From assembly GCA_905234745.1 (NCBI GenBank), contig CAJOJD010000002.1, forward strand, positions 645 through 62,551: a stretch of DNA of 61,907 nucleotides. The letters are read 5' to 3'. This document shows, piece after piece, positions 25,449 to 34,176 of the stretch. The translations under genes were made by a program, and so were the position numbers. Each line of letters starts with the position of its first letter. Positions within the stretch are counted from its first letter, which is position 1. The notes beneath the pieces are model-generated. The model worked only from the letters and a program-made list of their open reading frames with translations. It searched no databases and was not told the origin of the DNA. Source of the stretch: an uncultured Bacteroidaceae bacterium. GTDB lineage: Bacteria; Bacteroidota; Bacteroidia; Bacteroidales; Bacteroidaceae.

Positions 25449-26618
25449 ATGAGGACTTCAAAGATTATGGCCGCCCTGCTGACGGCAGTTTTGTGCAGTT
25501 ATGCTGCAGCTCAGAGACCCCGCATGGAGCAGTTCCCCGAGGGTTCATACTCTCCCGTTACCAACATAAACCGCAACAGTTATCCCCGTGTTTTGGCCGA
25601 TAACAGCGTGATGTTCCGCGTTCAGGCCCCGCAGGCACAGAACGTGCAGATTGACCTGGGCGGCACCAAATATGACATGACCAAGGGCGAGAACGGCGCA
25701 TGGACCGTTACCACCAAGCCTCAGGTCCCCGGATTCCACTACTACAATCTCTTTATTGACAACGTATCGGTGTCTGATCCCGCCAGCCAGCCTTTCTATG
25801 GCTGCAGCCGATGGACAAGCGCCATTGAGATCAAGGAGGACGGAATGGATGTATTTGAGGTGCAGGATGTTCCTCATGGTGAGGTAAATACCGTTTACTA
25901 CTACTCCAAAGTTGAGGAGGCATGGCGTCCGCTTATGGTTTATACTCCGGCCGGATACAATGAGGGCAAACAGGAATATCCCGTGGTTTATATCCAGCAC
26001 GGCGGCGGCGAGGACCATCGTGGCTGGATGGAACAGGGCCGTACTGCCATGATTATGGATAACCTTATTGCCCAAGGAAAGGCAGTGCCCATGATCGTTG
26101 TAAGCTCTAACAGCAATGTAACATCACGCAGCGGCGGCATGGGCGGCGGTTACAGCTGGCAGGGTATGCAGACATTCCGCAGCGAATTGATTGATAATGT
26201 AATACCGTTTGTAGAGAAGACATACCGCGTAAAGAAAGACCGCAAGAGCCGCGCCATGTGCGGATTGTCCATGGGTGGCGGCCAGTCATTCTACATCGGC
26301 CTTCGTGACCCTGAGGTATTTGCAAACGTGGGCGTGTTCTCAACCGGTATGTTTGGCGGAATATCGGGCGCAGCAAACTTTGACCTGGAGGCCGAGTGCC
26401 CGGGTATGCTTTCCGATACCAAGAACTTCAACAAGACGTTCGATGTGTTTTTCCTGAGCTGCGGCGAGCAGGATCCGCGCATAGAGTATACCCGCAACAT
26501 AGTTCAGAAGATGCGTGACGGCGGAGTGAATGTCAAGTTCAACTCCTATCCCGGCGACCATGAGTGGCAGGTTTGGCGCAAGTCACTGCATGAGTTCGCA
26601 CAGTATCTGTTCAAATAA
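25449..26618 (+). CDS. Secreted esterase, carbohydrate esterase 1 / enterochelin-esterase-like
   Basis: A 389-residue exported alpha/beta hydrolase. A signal peptide (ending YAAAQ) is followed by an immunoglobulin-like CBM48-type domain (about residues 45-130: NSVMFRVQAPQAQNVQIDLG) and the catalytic domain with MVYTPAGYN, VVYIQHGGGEDHRGW, the nucleophile elbow CGLSMGGGQS and YPGDHEWQVW with the catalytic histidine. The family includes feruloyl and acetyl esterases acting on plant polysaccharides and siderophore esterases. Starting 2 nt after a FecCD permease favours either option weakly. Confidence 0.85.
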   Translation: MRTSKIMAALLTAVLCSYAAAQRPRMEQFPEGSYSPVTNINRNSYPRVLADNSVMFRVQAPQAQNVQIDLGGTKYDMTKGENGAWTVTTKPQVPGFHYYNLFIDNVSVSDPASQPFYGCSRWTSAIEIKEDGMDVFEVQDVPHGEVNTVYYYSKVEEAWRPLMVYTPAGYNEGKQEYPVVYIQHGGGEDHRGWMEQGRTAMIMDNLIAQGKAVPMIVVSSNSNVTSRSGGMGGGYSWQGMQTFRSELIDNVIPFVEKTYRVKKDRKSRAMCGLSMGGGQSFYIGLRDPEVFANVGVFSTGMFGGISGAANFDLEAECPGMLSDTKNFNKTFDVFFLSCGEQDPRIEYTRNIVQKMRDGGVNVKFNSYPGDHEWQVWRKSLHEFAQYLFK

Positions 26619-27656
26619 ATGATTATTGATATACTGACCGAATCACTGCGCACCGCGGTCCTGGTAACTGGGCTGGTGGTGATAATGATGATGTTCATCG
26701 AGGTGTTCAACGTGCGCTCCCACGGGCGTATGTTCGGCAGCTTGCGCAACCGCCGTGTGGGCCAGGTGCTGCTGTCGGCGGCTCTGGGTACCGTACCCGG
26801 ATGCATGGGCGGATTCGCGTCAGTATCCCTCTATACCCACGGTCTGATAAGCTTTGGCGCCCTGATTGCCATGATGATTGCCTCATCGGGCGACGAGGCT
26901 TTCGTTATGCTGGCCATGTTCCCCGGCAAGTCAGCCTGGATATTCCTGATACTCTTTGTTTTGGCAGTTGCCGTAGGCCTGCTGGTTGACCTGTTCCGCA
27001 GTAAGGATGACGGCTGCCATTCCATGAACGTGCATGGCCAAGACCGCGAGCCACGTCATGAGCACCATCACGAGCGTCACTATGGCTGGCAGCGAATAGT
27101 TCTGTTCTTAGGGGTGCTTGTATTTATAGGCTCCCTCCTGGCCGGCTGGCTTGAGGCCGATGAGTCCGATGCAGGTGCAGGCGGTTTCAATCTGCTCTCC
27201 GAGGAGTGGATGTACTGGCTGTTCGCAGCGTTGAGCCTTGCCGTGCTTGGCATGCTGCTGTTTGCAGGTGACCACTTTGTCGAGGAGCACCTGTGGGAGC
27301 ACATAGTATGTCACCATTTGCCAAGCATCTTCCTTTGGACTTTCGGCACAATCCTGATAATTGGCGTGCTGATGTCATATTTTGATATCACCTCATGGAT
27401 CAGTGACAACACAATCCTGATGATCCTGCTGGCCGCAGCCATCGGCATAATCCCAGAGTCCGGCCCGCATCTAGTATTCGTATCATTGTACGCAGCAGGC
27501 GTTGTCCCGCTGCCCGTGCTTCTGGCCAGCTGCATAAGCCAGGACGGCCACGCCTCACTGCCGCTTCTGGCTCAAAGCCGTGGCTCGTTCCTCAAAGCCA
27601 AACTCATCAACGTTGGCGTTGCCGTCGTCATCGGCCTAATCAGTCTGATGCTATAG
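26619..27656 (+). CDS. Putative heavy-metal/manganese exporter, ArsP_2 (DUF2899) family
   Basis: A 345-residue membrane protein with about ten helices in two similar halves. GTVPGCMGGFASVSLYTHG with SSGDEAFVMLAMFPGKS in the first half is mirrored by GIIPESGPHLVFVSLYAAG with CISQDGHASLPLLAQSR in the second, the internal duplication of this family. A histidine-rich cytoplasmic loop (HGQDREPRHEHHHERHYG, about residues 134-152) may bind metal. It starts on the base after the esterase stop, so it is in the same operon. Confidence 0.82.
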   Translation: MIIDILTESLRTAVLVTGLVVIMMMFIEVFNVRSHGRMFGSLRNRRVGQVLLSAALGTVPGCMGGFASVSLYTHGLISFGALIAMMIASSGDEAFVMLAMFPGKSAWIFLILFVLAVAVGLLVDLFRSKDDGCHSMNVHGQDREPRHEHHHERHYGWQRIVLFLGVLVFIGSLLAGWLEADESDAGAGGFNLLSEEWMYWLFAALSLAVLGMLLFAGDHFVEEHLWEHIVCHHLPSIFLWTFGTILIIGVLMSYFDITSWISDNTILMILLAAAIGIIPESGPHLVFVSLYAAGVVPLPVLLASCISQDGHASLPLLAQSRGSFLKAKLINVGVAVVIGLISLML

Positions 27657-27658
27657 TT

Positions 27659-27800
27659 CGCCAAAGTGTCCCACACTTACCCCACTCACAACGCTCCTGA
27701 GTCAGTTCGTTGTGGGACATCCCCTCAAAATGAACCAGTGTCCCACACCCACCAGCGAAAGAACGTATTCTAAGCGCGGTGAGCGTGGGACACTTTGGCG
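27659..27800. repeat. 142-bp palindromic intergenic element, copy B
   Basis: Ends CGCCAAAGTGTCCCACAC (27659-27676) and GCGTGGGACACTTTGGCG (27783-27800) are inverted. Internal GTTGTGGGACA and AGTGTCCCACAC and the sub-palindrome AGAACGTATTCT (27761-27772) match copy A best when one copy is reversed. It fills the gap between the convergent exporter gene and leuB. Confidence 0.85.
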
Positions 27801-27813
27801 TATTAGGCAAGAA

Positions 27814-28872
27814 TTAGCGCAGAATGTAGTCTGCAATCCACTGCCCCACCTCGCGGGTGCCGTAGTGAGCACCACCCTCCACCTGAATTTCCGGGGTGCG
27901 GACATTGGCATCGAGCGAAGCCTGGACGGCCTTACGTATCACTGCGCCTTCCTCGTTGAGGCCGAAATACTCGAACATCATGGCGGCGCTAAGTATCTGC
28001 GCTATGGGGTTGGCAATGTTCAGGCCCTTGCCCTGCGGCCACGAACCGTGAACTGGCTCGAATACGGGGGTATGTTCGCCGGTTGATGCGCTGGGGAGCA
28101 GGCCCATGGATCCGGTAATGCACGATGCCTCATCGGTCAGGATATCACCAAAGGTATTCTCGGTTACGATGACATCAAAGAACCTCGGCTCCTGAATCAT
28201 GCGCATGGAGGCGTTGTCCACGAACATGAAATCGGTCGTAACCTCTGGGTACTCCTTCATTACCTCCATGGCAACGTTGCGCCACAGACGGGAGCTGGCC
28301 AGCACGTTTGCCTTATCGACCACGGTCACGTGCTTGCGGCGTGCCAAGGCATACTTGTAGCCAACGCGAAGTATGCGTTCCACCTCGGCGCGGCTGTACA
28401 GATTCGTATCGTAAGCCTCATCGGCACCCTCTTTCTTGGGGCCGAAATACATGCCGCCGGTAAGCTCGCGGATGCAGATGAAATCGGCACCCCGCACAAT
28501 CTCATCCTTAAGCGGTGACTTGTGTACCAGGCAGTCAAAAGTCTCAATGGGGCGGATGTTGGCGTACAAGCCCAGTTTCTTGCGCATAGCCAGAAGTCCC
28601 TGCTCAGGGCGCACTTTTGATGTGGGGTCATTGTCATACTTGGGGTCACCCACGGCGGCAAACAGCACGGCATCTGACTCCATGCAGGTGCGGAAAGTCT
28701 CATCCGGGAAGGGATCCCCCACCTTGTCAATGGCATCTGCACCGCAAATGGCCTCACGGTACTCCACCTCATGTCCAAACTTGCGGGCCACGGCATTTAC
28801 AACAGCTACACCCTGCTCCATTATCTCGGGGCCGATACCATCACCGGCCAGAACTGCTATCTTAAGTTTCAT
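27814..28872 (-). CDS. leuB: 3-isopropylmalate dehydrogenase
   Basis: LeuB oxidatively decarboxylates 3-isopropylmalate in leucine synthesis (and methylmalate in the citramalate route to isoleucine). The 352-residue protein has [29 protein letters not shown], the substrate and metal residues around [14 protein letters not shown] and [12 protein letters not shown], and [22 protein letters not shown] for NAD binding. It is the last gene of the leu operon, 3 nt after the LeuD-synthase fusion. Confidence 0.95.
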   Translation of the reverse strand: MKLKIAVLAGDGIGPEIMEQGVAVVNAVARKFGHEVEYREAICGADAIDKVGDPFPDETFRTCMESDAVLFAAVGDPKYDNDPTSKVRPEQGLLAMRKKLGLYANIRPIETFDCLVHKSPLKDEIVRGADFICIRELTGGMYFGPKKEGADEAYDTNLYSRAEVERILRVGYKYALARRKHVTVVDKANVLASSRLWRNVAMEVMKEYPEVTTDFMFVDNASMRMIQEPRFFDVIVTENTFGDILTDEASCITGSMGLLPSASTGEHTPVFEPVHGSWPQGKGLNIANPIAQILSAAMMFEYFGLNEEGAVIRKAVQASLDANVRTPEIQVEGGAHYGTREVGQWIADYILR

Positions 28873-28875
28873 ATG

Positions 28876-31011
28876 TTACATTGACTCTATCTTGTTCAAC
28901 ATCTTGACGGTTGCCTTGATTGCCGCCTCGGTCTGGTCGGCATCAAGTCCGCGTGTCTTGAACTCGGAACCCTTGAAACTCCATGTGATTATGGTCTGTA
29001 CAAAGGCATCGGTACGGCCTCCGGGCGGGATTGATACCGTATAGTTGGTCAGAACCGGGAAGGGTTTGTCAAGGCTGGCGTATATCTTGCGCAGCGCACG
29101 CACAAAGGCGTCATACTGACCGTCACCGGTAGCAGCCTCCTGATACGGTTTGCCGTCAATCTCAATCTTGACGGTAGCCTGAGGACGCAAGCCCTGAGTG
29201 AGACTGAGCGAATAGTTCAGTATGCGGATTCTCTGCTCCTCCTGTTCGTGATGAAGTACATCATGAACAATGTAAGGCAGGTCATCCTGTGTAACCTGTT
29301 CCTTCTTTACACCAAGTTCAATGATTCGGTCGGTTACCTTACGCATGGACTCCTCGTCAAGCTCAATACCCATGGCCATAAGGTTCATCTGGATATTGGC
29401 CTTACCGCTGTTCTTGCCAAGGGCGTATTCACGCACGCGGCCAAAGCGCTCGGGCAGCAGGGCATTATAGTAAAGGTTATCCTTCTTGTCACCATCGGCA
29501 TGAACGCCAGCGCACTGGGTAAAGACGAACTCACCCACCACAGGCATGTTGTGCGGAATATGTATGCCGCTGTCCATCTCGACCTTACGGCTCACCTTGA
29601 ACAGGCGGTTCTCATTCAGTCCGGTCTCAACGCCCATCTGGTCCCTGAGCATGGCCATAACGCTGCCCAAAGGTGCATTTCCCGCACGCTCGCCAAGGCC
29701 GTTCACGGTTACATGAAGGCCCTGCACGCCAGCCTTGACTGCCGCATAGACATTGGCCACAGCCAGGTCATAGTCATTGTGTGCATGGAAATCAAAATGT
29801 ATCGCAGGATAACGCTCCACCATGCGGCGGCAGTACTCTAAAGTGGTATCGGGGTTGAGGATTCCCAATGTGTCGGGCAGCATCACACGCTTAATAGGCA
29901 TGGTGCTCAAAGCATCCATCAACTCAAACACATACTTGGGCGAGCGCTTCATACCATTGCTCCAGTCCTCAAGATATATGTTCACCTCCATACCGCGGCT
30001 TACGGCATACTCAACGGTGCTCAGGATATCGGCTATATGCTGTGCGGCAGTCTTGCCCAACTGGGCGGTCACATGCTTGAGGCTACCCTTGCAGAGCAGG
30101 TTCATCACATGACATCCGGCACCCAGAATCCAATCGGCCGAGCGGTTCTGGTCAACAAATCCCAGCACCTCGATGCGGTTCAGCAGTCCGTTCTTATCGG
30201 CCCATTCGGCAATGCCGCGCACGCAATCCTGCTCGCGGTCAGATACCATGGCCGATGCAATCTCCACGCGGTCCACGTTCAGGTCCGACAGCAGTGACTG
30301 CGCTATGCTGAGTTTCTCCTGATTTGAGAAACTTACGCCCGATGTCTGCTCACCGTCACGCAACGTGGTGTCCATTATCTCGATGTAACGTCCGCGTGCG
30401 GCACGGCTCTCATATGCCTCGATATCGGCCTTGCGTGAAAGCAGGTAGTCAATATCGTCATAACCGTTCATCAGGCACAGTTTCTTGTAGCCGTCTATCT
30501 CAAACTTCTCGGAGTGTCCGTTGGAGAGGTTGGTTACGGTCTGCGCCTCAAGGTCTACCCTCACGCGAGTCGCTGCGTCACGGTTGATGCTTGCCATAAG
30601 CTCATCGCGGAAAGCGGTGCTCACGGTTACCGGCAGCACAAAGCAGTTGAGCAGGTTGCCACGGTGTATATCGGCGAAACGGTCCGATATCACCACCCTG
30701 ATGCCGTAACCGGCTATAGCCCAGGCGGCATGCTCGCGGCTTGATCCGGAGCCCCAGTTGGTACCGGCCACCAGAATCTCGTGGCAGCCCTCGTGGGGGC
30801 GCTCGCTGAATTCGGGACGGTTCAGCACGAAATCAGTCACCGGAGTGCCGGCGGCATCATAGCGCAGATCATGCATGAACGCATCGCCGAAATAGCCCAG
30901 ATCACGCGTGGTAGCAGCCATATATCGGGCCGGGATAATCAGGTCCGTGTTGCAGTTGTCTATATTGATCGGAATACAGGTTGATTCCACTATACTCATC
31001 TTCTTTTCCAT
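28876..31011 (-). CDS. Fusion of 3-isopropylmalate dehydratase small subunit and a LeuA/citramalate-synthase-like enzyme
   Basis: About 711 residues with two enzyme domains. Residues 1-195 are LeuD: PINIDNCNTDLIIPARYM, WGSGSSREHAAWA, SDRFADIHRGNLLNCFVLPV and the typical end YDDIDYLLSRKADIEAYE. A short linker (SRAARGRYI) leads to a DRE-TIM synthase: [51 protein letters not shown], and a C-terminal LeuA-type regulatory domain. The synthase may make citramalate, 2-isopropylmalate or a homologue. I chose ATG 31011; a GTG at 31017 overlapping the leuC stop is an alternative. There is no internal Met at the domain border. Confidence 0.88.
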   Translation of the reverse strand: MEKKMSIVESTCIPINIDNCNTDLIIPARYMAATTRDLGYFGDAFMHDLRYDAAGTPVTDFVLNRPEFSERPHEGCHEILVAGTNWGSGSSREHAAWAIAGYGIRVVISDRFADIHRGNLLNCFVLPVTVSTAFRDELMASINRDAATRVRVDLEAQTVTNLSNGHSEKFEIDGYKKLCLMNGYDDIDYLLSRKADIEAYESRAARGRYIEIMDTTLRDGEQTSGVSFSNQEKLSIAQSLLSDLNVDRVEIASAMVSDREQDCVRGIAEWADKNGLLNRIEVLGFVDQNRSADWILGAGCHVMNLLCKGSLKHVTAQLGKTAAQHIADILSTVEYAVSRGMEVNIYLEDWSNGMKRSPKYVFELMDALSTMPIKRVMLPDTLGILNPDTTLEYCRRMVERYPAIHFDFHAHNDYDLAVANVYAAVKAGVQGLHVTVNGLGERAGNAPLGSVMAMLRDQMGVETGLNENRLFKVSRKVEMDSGIHIPHNMPVVGEFVFTQCAGVHADGDKKDNLYYNALLPERFGRVREYALGKNSGKANIQMNLMAMGIELDEESMRKVTDRIIELGVKKEQVTQDDLPYIVHDVLHHEQEEQRIRILNYSLSLTQGLRPQATVKIEIDGKPYQEAATGDGQYDAFVRALRKIYASLDKPFPVLTNYTVSIPPGGRTDAFVQTIITWSFKGSEFKTRGLDADQTEAAIKATVKMLNKIESM

Positions 31012-31013
31012 AG

Positions 31014-32408
31014 TCACAAGAGTTTTCGGGGGTCTGTTATCACACCGGTCACGGCACTTGCCGCCACAGTAAGAGGACTTGCCAGAATGGTTCTGGAGCC
31101 GGGTCCCTGACGGCCCACAAAGTTACGGTTCGACGTGGATATGCACAGCTTTCCTGCAGGGACCTTATCCGGGTTCATGGCAAGACAGGCCGAGCATGAA
31201 GGCAGGCGCAGTTCAAAACCGGCCTCCTCAAGTATCTTGTCTATACCCTCCTCTATTATCTGCTTGCGCACCAGCCATGATCCGGGAACCAACCATGCAG
31301 TAACGTTAGGAGCCTTGCGGCGGCCCTGTACCACACTTGCAAAAGCACGAAAGTCTTCTATACGACCGTTGGTGCAGGCACCCAGGAAACACCAGTCAAT
31401 TGGCGTGCCCTCCAGTTTCTGTCCTGGAGCAAACTGCATATAATCCAACTGTGTCTTGAGTTGTGTTCTCTCCGCAGCACTCAGCCCCTCATATGAGGGA
31501 ACGACACCATCTATAGCTATGCCTGCACCCGGGTTGGTTCCGTATGTGATTCGCGGCTGCATATCATCGGCATAGAAGGTAACCTCCTTGTCAAACACGG
31601 CATCATCGTCCGTGCGCAATTCACGCCACCTGGCCACGGCGCGGTCCCAATCCACACCCTTGGGGGCGAATTCGCGGCTGCGCAGCCAACTGAACGTGGT
31701 CTCATCGGGAGCAATCAGTCCGGCGCGGCTGCCCATCTCGATCGACAGGTTTGACAGCGTAAGGCGTCCTTCCATGGACATCTCGCGAATGACACGTCCG
31801 GCATACTCCACGGCATAACCCGTAGCACCCGATGTGGTCATCTGCGACATGATATAGAGAGCCACATCCTTTGCCGTAACTCCTTTTCCCAGTTCACCCT
31901 CAATGTTTATGCGCATGGTCTTGGGCTTGCGCTGCAACAGGCACTGTGATGACAGTATCTGTGCCACCTCGGATGTGCCGATGCCCATTGCGATTGCACC
32001 CAACGCGCCGTGGGTCGATGTATGTGAATCGCCGCACATGATTGTCATTCCCGGCAGTGACAGTGCCTTCTCGGGGCCAACCACATGGATTATTCCGTTA
32101 TCCGGCGTACCCATACCAAAGTATCTTATCCCAAACTCACGGCAGTTACGCTCCAATGCCTCCACCTGCTTACGGCCCACGGCATCGTCAATACGCTCCT
32201 GCTGGTCCGACGGGGTGTTATGGTCTGGCATTGCGACTATCCTTTCGGGACGCAGCACGCCGCAGCCCTTGTCGCGGATGGCATCAAAAGCCTGAGGAGT
32301 GGTCACCTCATGGCAATACAGCCTGTCTATATAGAGCAGGTCCGGCCCGTCGGGCACCGATTGCACCACATGGGCGCTCCATATCTTGTCAAACAGTGTC
32401 TTACCCAT
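31014..32408 (-). CDS. leuC: 3-isopropylmalate dehydratase large subunit
   Basis: LeuC, with the LeuD domain of the next gene, isomerises 2- to 3-isopropylmalate with a [4Fe-4S] cluster. The 464-residue protein shows [34 protein letters not shown], and the cluster cysteines in [15 protein letters not shown] and [14 protein letters not shown]. The start is inside the end of leuA (overlap 8 nt). Confidence 0.95.
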   Translation of the reverse strand: MGKTLFDKIWSAHVVQSVPDGPDLLYIDRLYCHEVTTPQAFDAIRDKGCGVLRPERIVAMPDHNTPSDQQERIDDAVGRKQVEALERNCREFGIRYFGMGTPDNGIIHVVGPEKALSLPGMTIMCGDSHTSTHGALGAIAMGIGTSEVAQILSSQCLLQRKPKTMRINIEGELGKGVTAKDVALYIMSQMTTSGATGYAVEYAGRVIREMSMEGRLTLSNLSIEMGSRAGLIAPDETTFSWLRSREFAPKGVDWDRAVARWRELRTDDDAVFDKEVTFYADDMQPRITYGTNPGAGIAIDGVVPSYEGLSAAERTQLKTQLDYMQFAPGQKLEGTPIDWCFLGACTNGRIEDFRAFASVVQGRRKAPNVTAWLVPGSWLVRKQIIEEGIDKILEEAGFELRLPSCSACLAMNPDKVPAGKLCISTSNRNFVGRQGPGSRTILASPLTVAASAVTGVITDPRKLL

Positions 32409-33915
32409 TTTCCTGCGGCTTAAACTTATTAATACAATCTATGTAAGCCTCCACACTGGCGGTAACGATATCGGTATCCGATCCGAAACCATAGTACAGA
32501 TGCCCGTCATTCTCAACCTGCATATGCACCTTACAGGCGTCATCCGATCCTTTTGAAAGAGCCTGGATGGTCATCTCCTTAAGAGTCATGGTGCGCAGGA
32601 TTATCTTCTTGAGTGCCTTGATCGATGCATCCAGCGGTCCGTTTCCGGTAGACTGTGCTGTGAACGACTCGCCGTTCACGTTCAGCTTGATGGTTGCATC
32701 GGGAACCACTCCCTTACCGGTGGTAACCTCAAGTGCCTCCAGCTTGACATGCTTCTTGGCCGATAAATCCGCACCTGCAAGCATCAGTATATCGTCATCG
32801 GTAAGTTCTCTCTTCTTATCTGCCAGTTTCAGGAAGGCCTCGTAAATGCGGTTCATGGCAATGATATCGACCTTTACGCCAAGCGCGCTGAGACGATGCC
32901 TCAGGGCAGCACGTCCGGACCTTGCAGTCAGGACTATATCGCTCTCATCCAGACCCACATCCTTGGGATCTATTATCTCATACGTGGTGGTATTCTTAAG
33001 AACACCGTCCTGATGTATGCCGCTGGAGTGAGCGAACGCGTTCCTACCCACAATAGCCTTGTTGAACTGAACCGGCATGCTCATAAGAGATGATACCAGA
33101 CGGCTGGCTGCGGTAATTCTCTGGGTATTGATACCACATTCCAAAGGTATATCATGATGGCACTTAAGGATCATTGCAATCTCCTCGAGCGATGTGTTTC
33201 CGGCCCTCTCGCCCACACCGTTTATGGTCACCTCAACCTGACGGGCACCGTTCAAAACACCGCTCATGGTGTTGGCGGTTGCCATACCCAGGTCGTTGTG
33301 GCAGTGTGTGGAGAGTATTGCCTTTCCGTTGGCCAGGCCATCCACATGCTCCATAAGGTAACGGATCTTGGCTCCGTATTCATCGGGCAGACAGTACCCC
33401 GTGGTATCAGGTATATTTATAATGGTGGCGCCGGCCTTGATTGCGGCCTCGGCCACGCGGGCCAGATACTCGTTATCGGTACGGCCTGCATCCTCGGCAT
33501 AGAACTCCACCTCAGCCCTCTTTGACGCTGCATATTTCACGGCAGCCACGGCACGCTCCAGAATCTCCTCACGGGTGCTGTTGAATTTGTAACGGATATG
33601 CTCATCACTTGTGCCGATGCCCGTGTGGATGCGTCTGTACTTTGCGTACTTCAGTGATTCGGCCGCAACGTTGATATCGTTCTCAACCGCACGGGTAAGC
33701 GCGCAGATGACGGGTCTTGATACCGCGCGCGATATCTCCACCACCGAGTTGAAGTCACCGGGACTGCTCACAGGGAATCCGGCCTCAATCACATCCACGC
33801 CAAGTGACTCAAGTTGGCGCGCCACCTCAATCTTCTCGATCGTGTTCAACTGGCATCCCGGGACCTGTTCGCCGTCCCGGAGAGTCGTGTCAAAGAAAAT
33901 CAGTCTGTCTGACAT
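32401..33915 (-). CDS. leuA: 2-isopropylmalate synthase
   Basis: LeuA condenses 2-ketoisovalerate and acetyl-CoA, the first committed leucine step. From ATG 33915 ([17 protein letters not shown]) it has 504 residues: the catalytic TIM barrel ([53 protein letters not shown]) and a C-terminal allosteric domain ([15 protein letters not shown]). An upstream in-frame ATG at 33951 would extend into the attenuator hairpin and is rejected. It is preceded by a leader peptide and an intrinsic terminator, so expression should be controlled by attenuation. Confidence 0.94.
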   Translation of the reverse strand: MSDRLIFFDTTLRDGEQVPGCQLNTIEKIEVARQLESLGVDVIEAGFPVSSPGDFNSVVEISRAVSRPVICALTRAVENDINVAAESLKYAKYRRIHTGIGTSDEHIRYKFNSTREEILERAVAAVKYAASKRAEVEFYAEDAGRTDNEYLARVAEAAIKAGATIINIPDTTGYCLPDEYGAKIRYLMEHVDGLANGKAILSTHCHNDLGMATANTMSGVLNGARQVEVTINGVGERAGNTSLEEIAMILKCHHDIPLECGINTQRITAASRLVSSLMSMPVQFNKAIVGRNAFAHSSGIHQDGVLKNTTTYEIIDPKDVGLDESDIVLTARSGRAALRHRLSALGVKVDIIAMNRIYEAFLKLADKKRELTDDDILMLAGADLSAKKHVKLEALEVTTGKGVVPDATIKLNVNGESFTAQSTGNGPLDASIKALKKIILRTMTLKEMTIQALSKGSDDACKVHMQVENDGHLYYGFGSDTDIVTASVEAYIDCINKFKPQENG

Positions 33916-33934
33916 TTTGTTAAGTGTATTAATC

Positions 33935-33970
33935 AAAAAAGCCTCTCTCACTCTTGTGAGAAAGGCTTTT
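33935..33970 (-). terminator. Leu operon attenuator
   Basis: Read on the minus strand, AAAAGCCTTTCTCAC and GTGAGAGAGGCTTTT form a stem with a 4-base loop followed by a run of T. It lies between the leader peptide stop (34003) and leuA (33915), the position of a transcription attenuator. Confidence 0.85.
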
Positions 33971-34002
33971 GCATTTATTTCTACTAAGTTCAGATATATG
34001 CG

Positions 34003-34068
34003 TCAGGCTTCCTCACACCGGCTATCCGGAATGATAATGGAAATAATAATGAGGCCCTGCAGTCGCAT
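34003..34068 (-). CDS. Isoleucine-rich leader peptide of the leu operon
   Basis: A 21-residue open frame starts at ATG 34068 about 25 nt after the predicted transcription start and ends with TGA at 34003-34005. The sequence begins MRLQGLIIISIIIPDSR and ends CEEA. It contains six isoleucine codons within seven positions plus two leucines. With the terminator stem starting about 35 nt downstream, this has the structure of a branched-chain amino acid leader peptide: stalling at Ile codons when charged tRNA-Ile is scarce would prevent terminator formation. Its length puts it below normal gene-calling limits. Confidence 0.82.
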   Translation of the reverse strand: MRLQGLIIISIIIPDSRCEEA

Positions 34069-34099
34069 ATCTCTTCTTAATTTGTCCGTTTTGACTGCG

Positions 34100-34130
34100 C
34101 AAAGTTAAATACACTATTCAAAATGACAAA
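34100..34130 (-). promoter_or_regulatory. Promoter of the leu operon
   Basis: On the minus strand TTTG (complement of 34127-34130), exactly 19 bases, then TAACTTTG (complement of 34100-34107): a full match to the Bacteroidetes -33/-7 consensus. It places transcription start near 34093. Confidence 0.8.
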
Positions 34131-34148
34131 CAGATAGGCATTATTTTT

Positions 34149-34156
34149 TACCTTTG
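34149..34156 (+). promoter_or_regulatory. Candidate -7 element of the M6 protease operon
   Basis: TACCTTTG fits TAnnTTTG and lies 20 bases before ATG 34177, divergent from the leu promoter. The -33 box is not clear. Confidence 0.4.
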
Positions 34157-34176
34157 AACTTGATAAAGCAGATATA

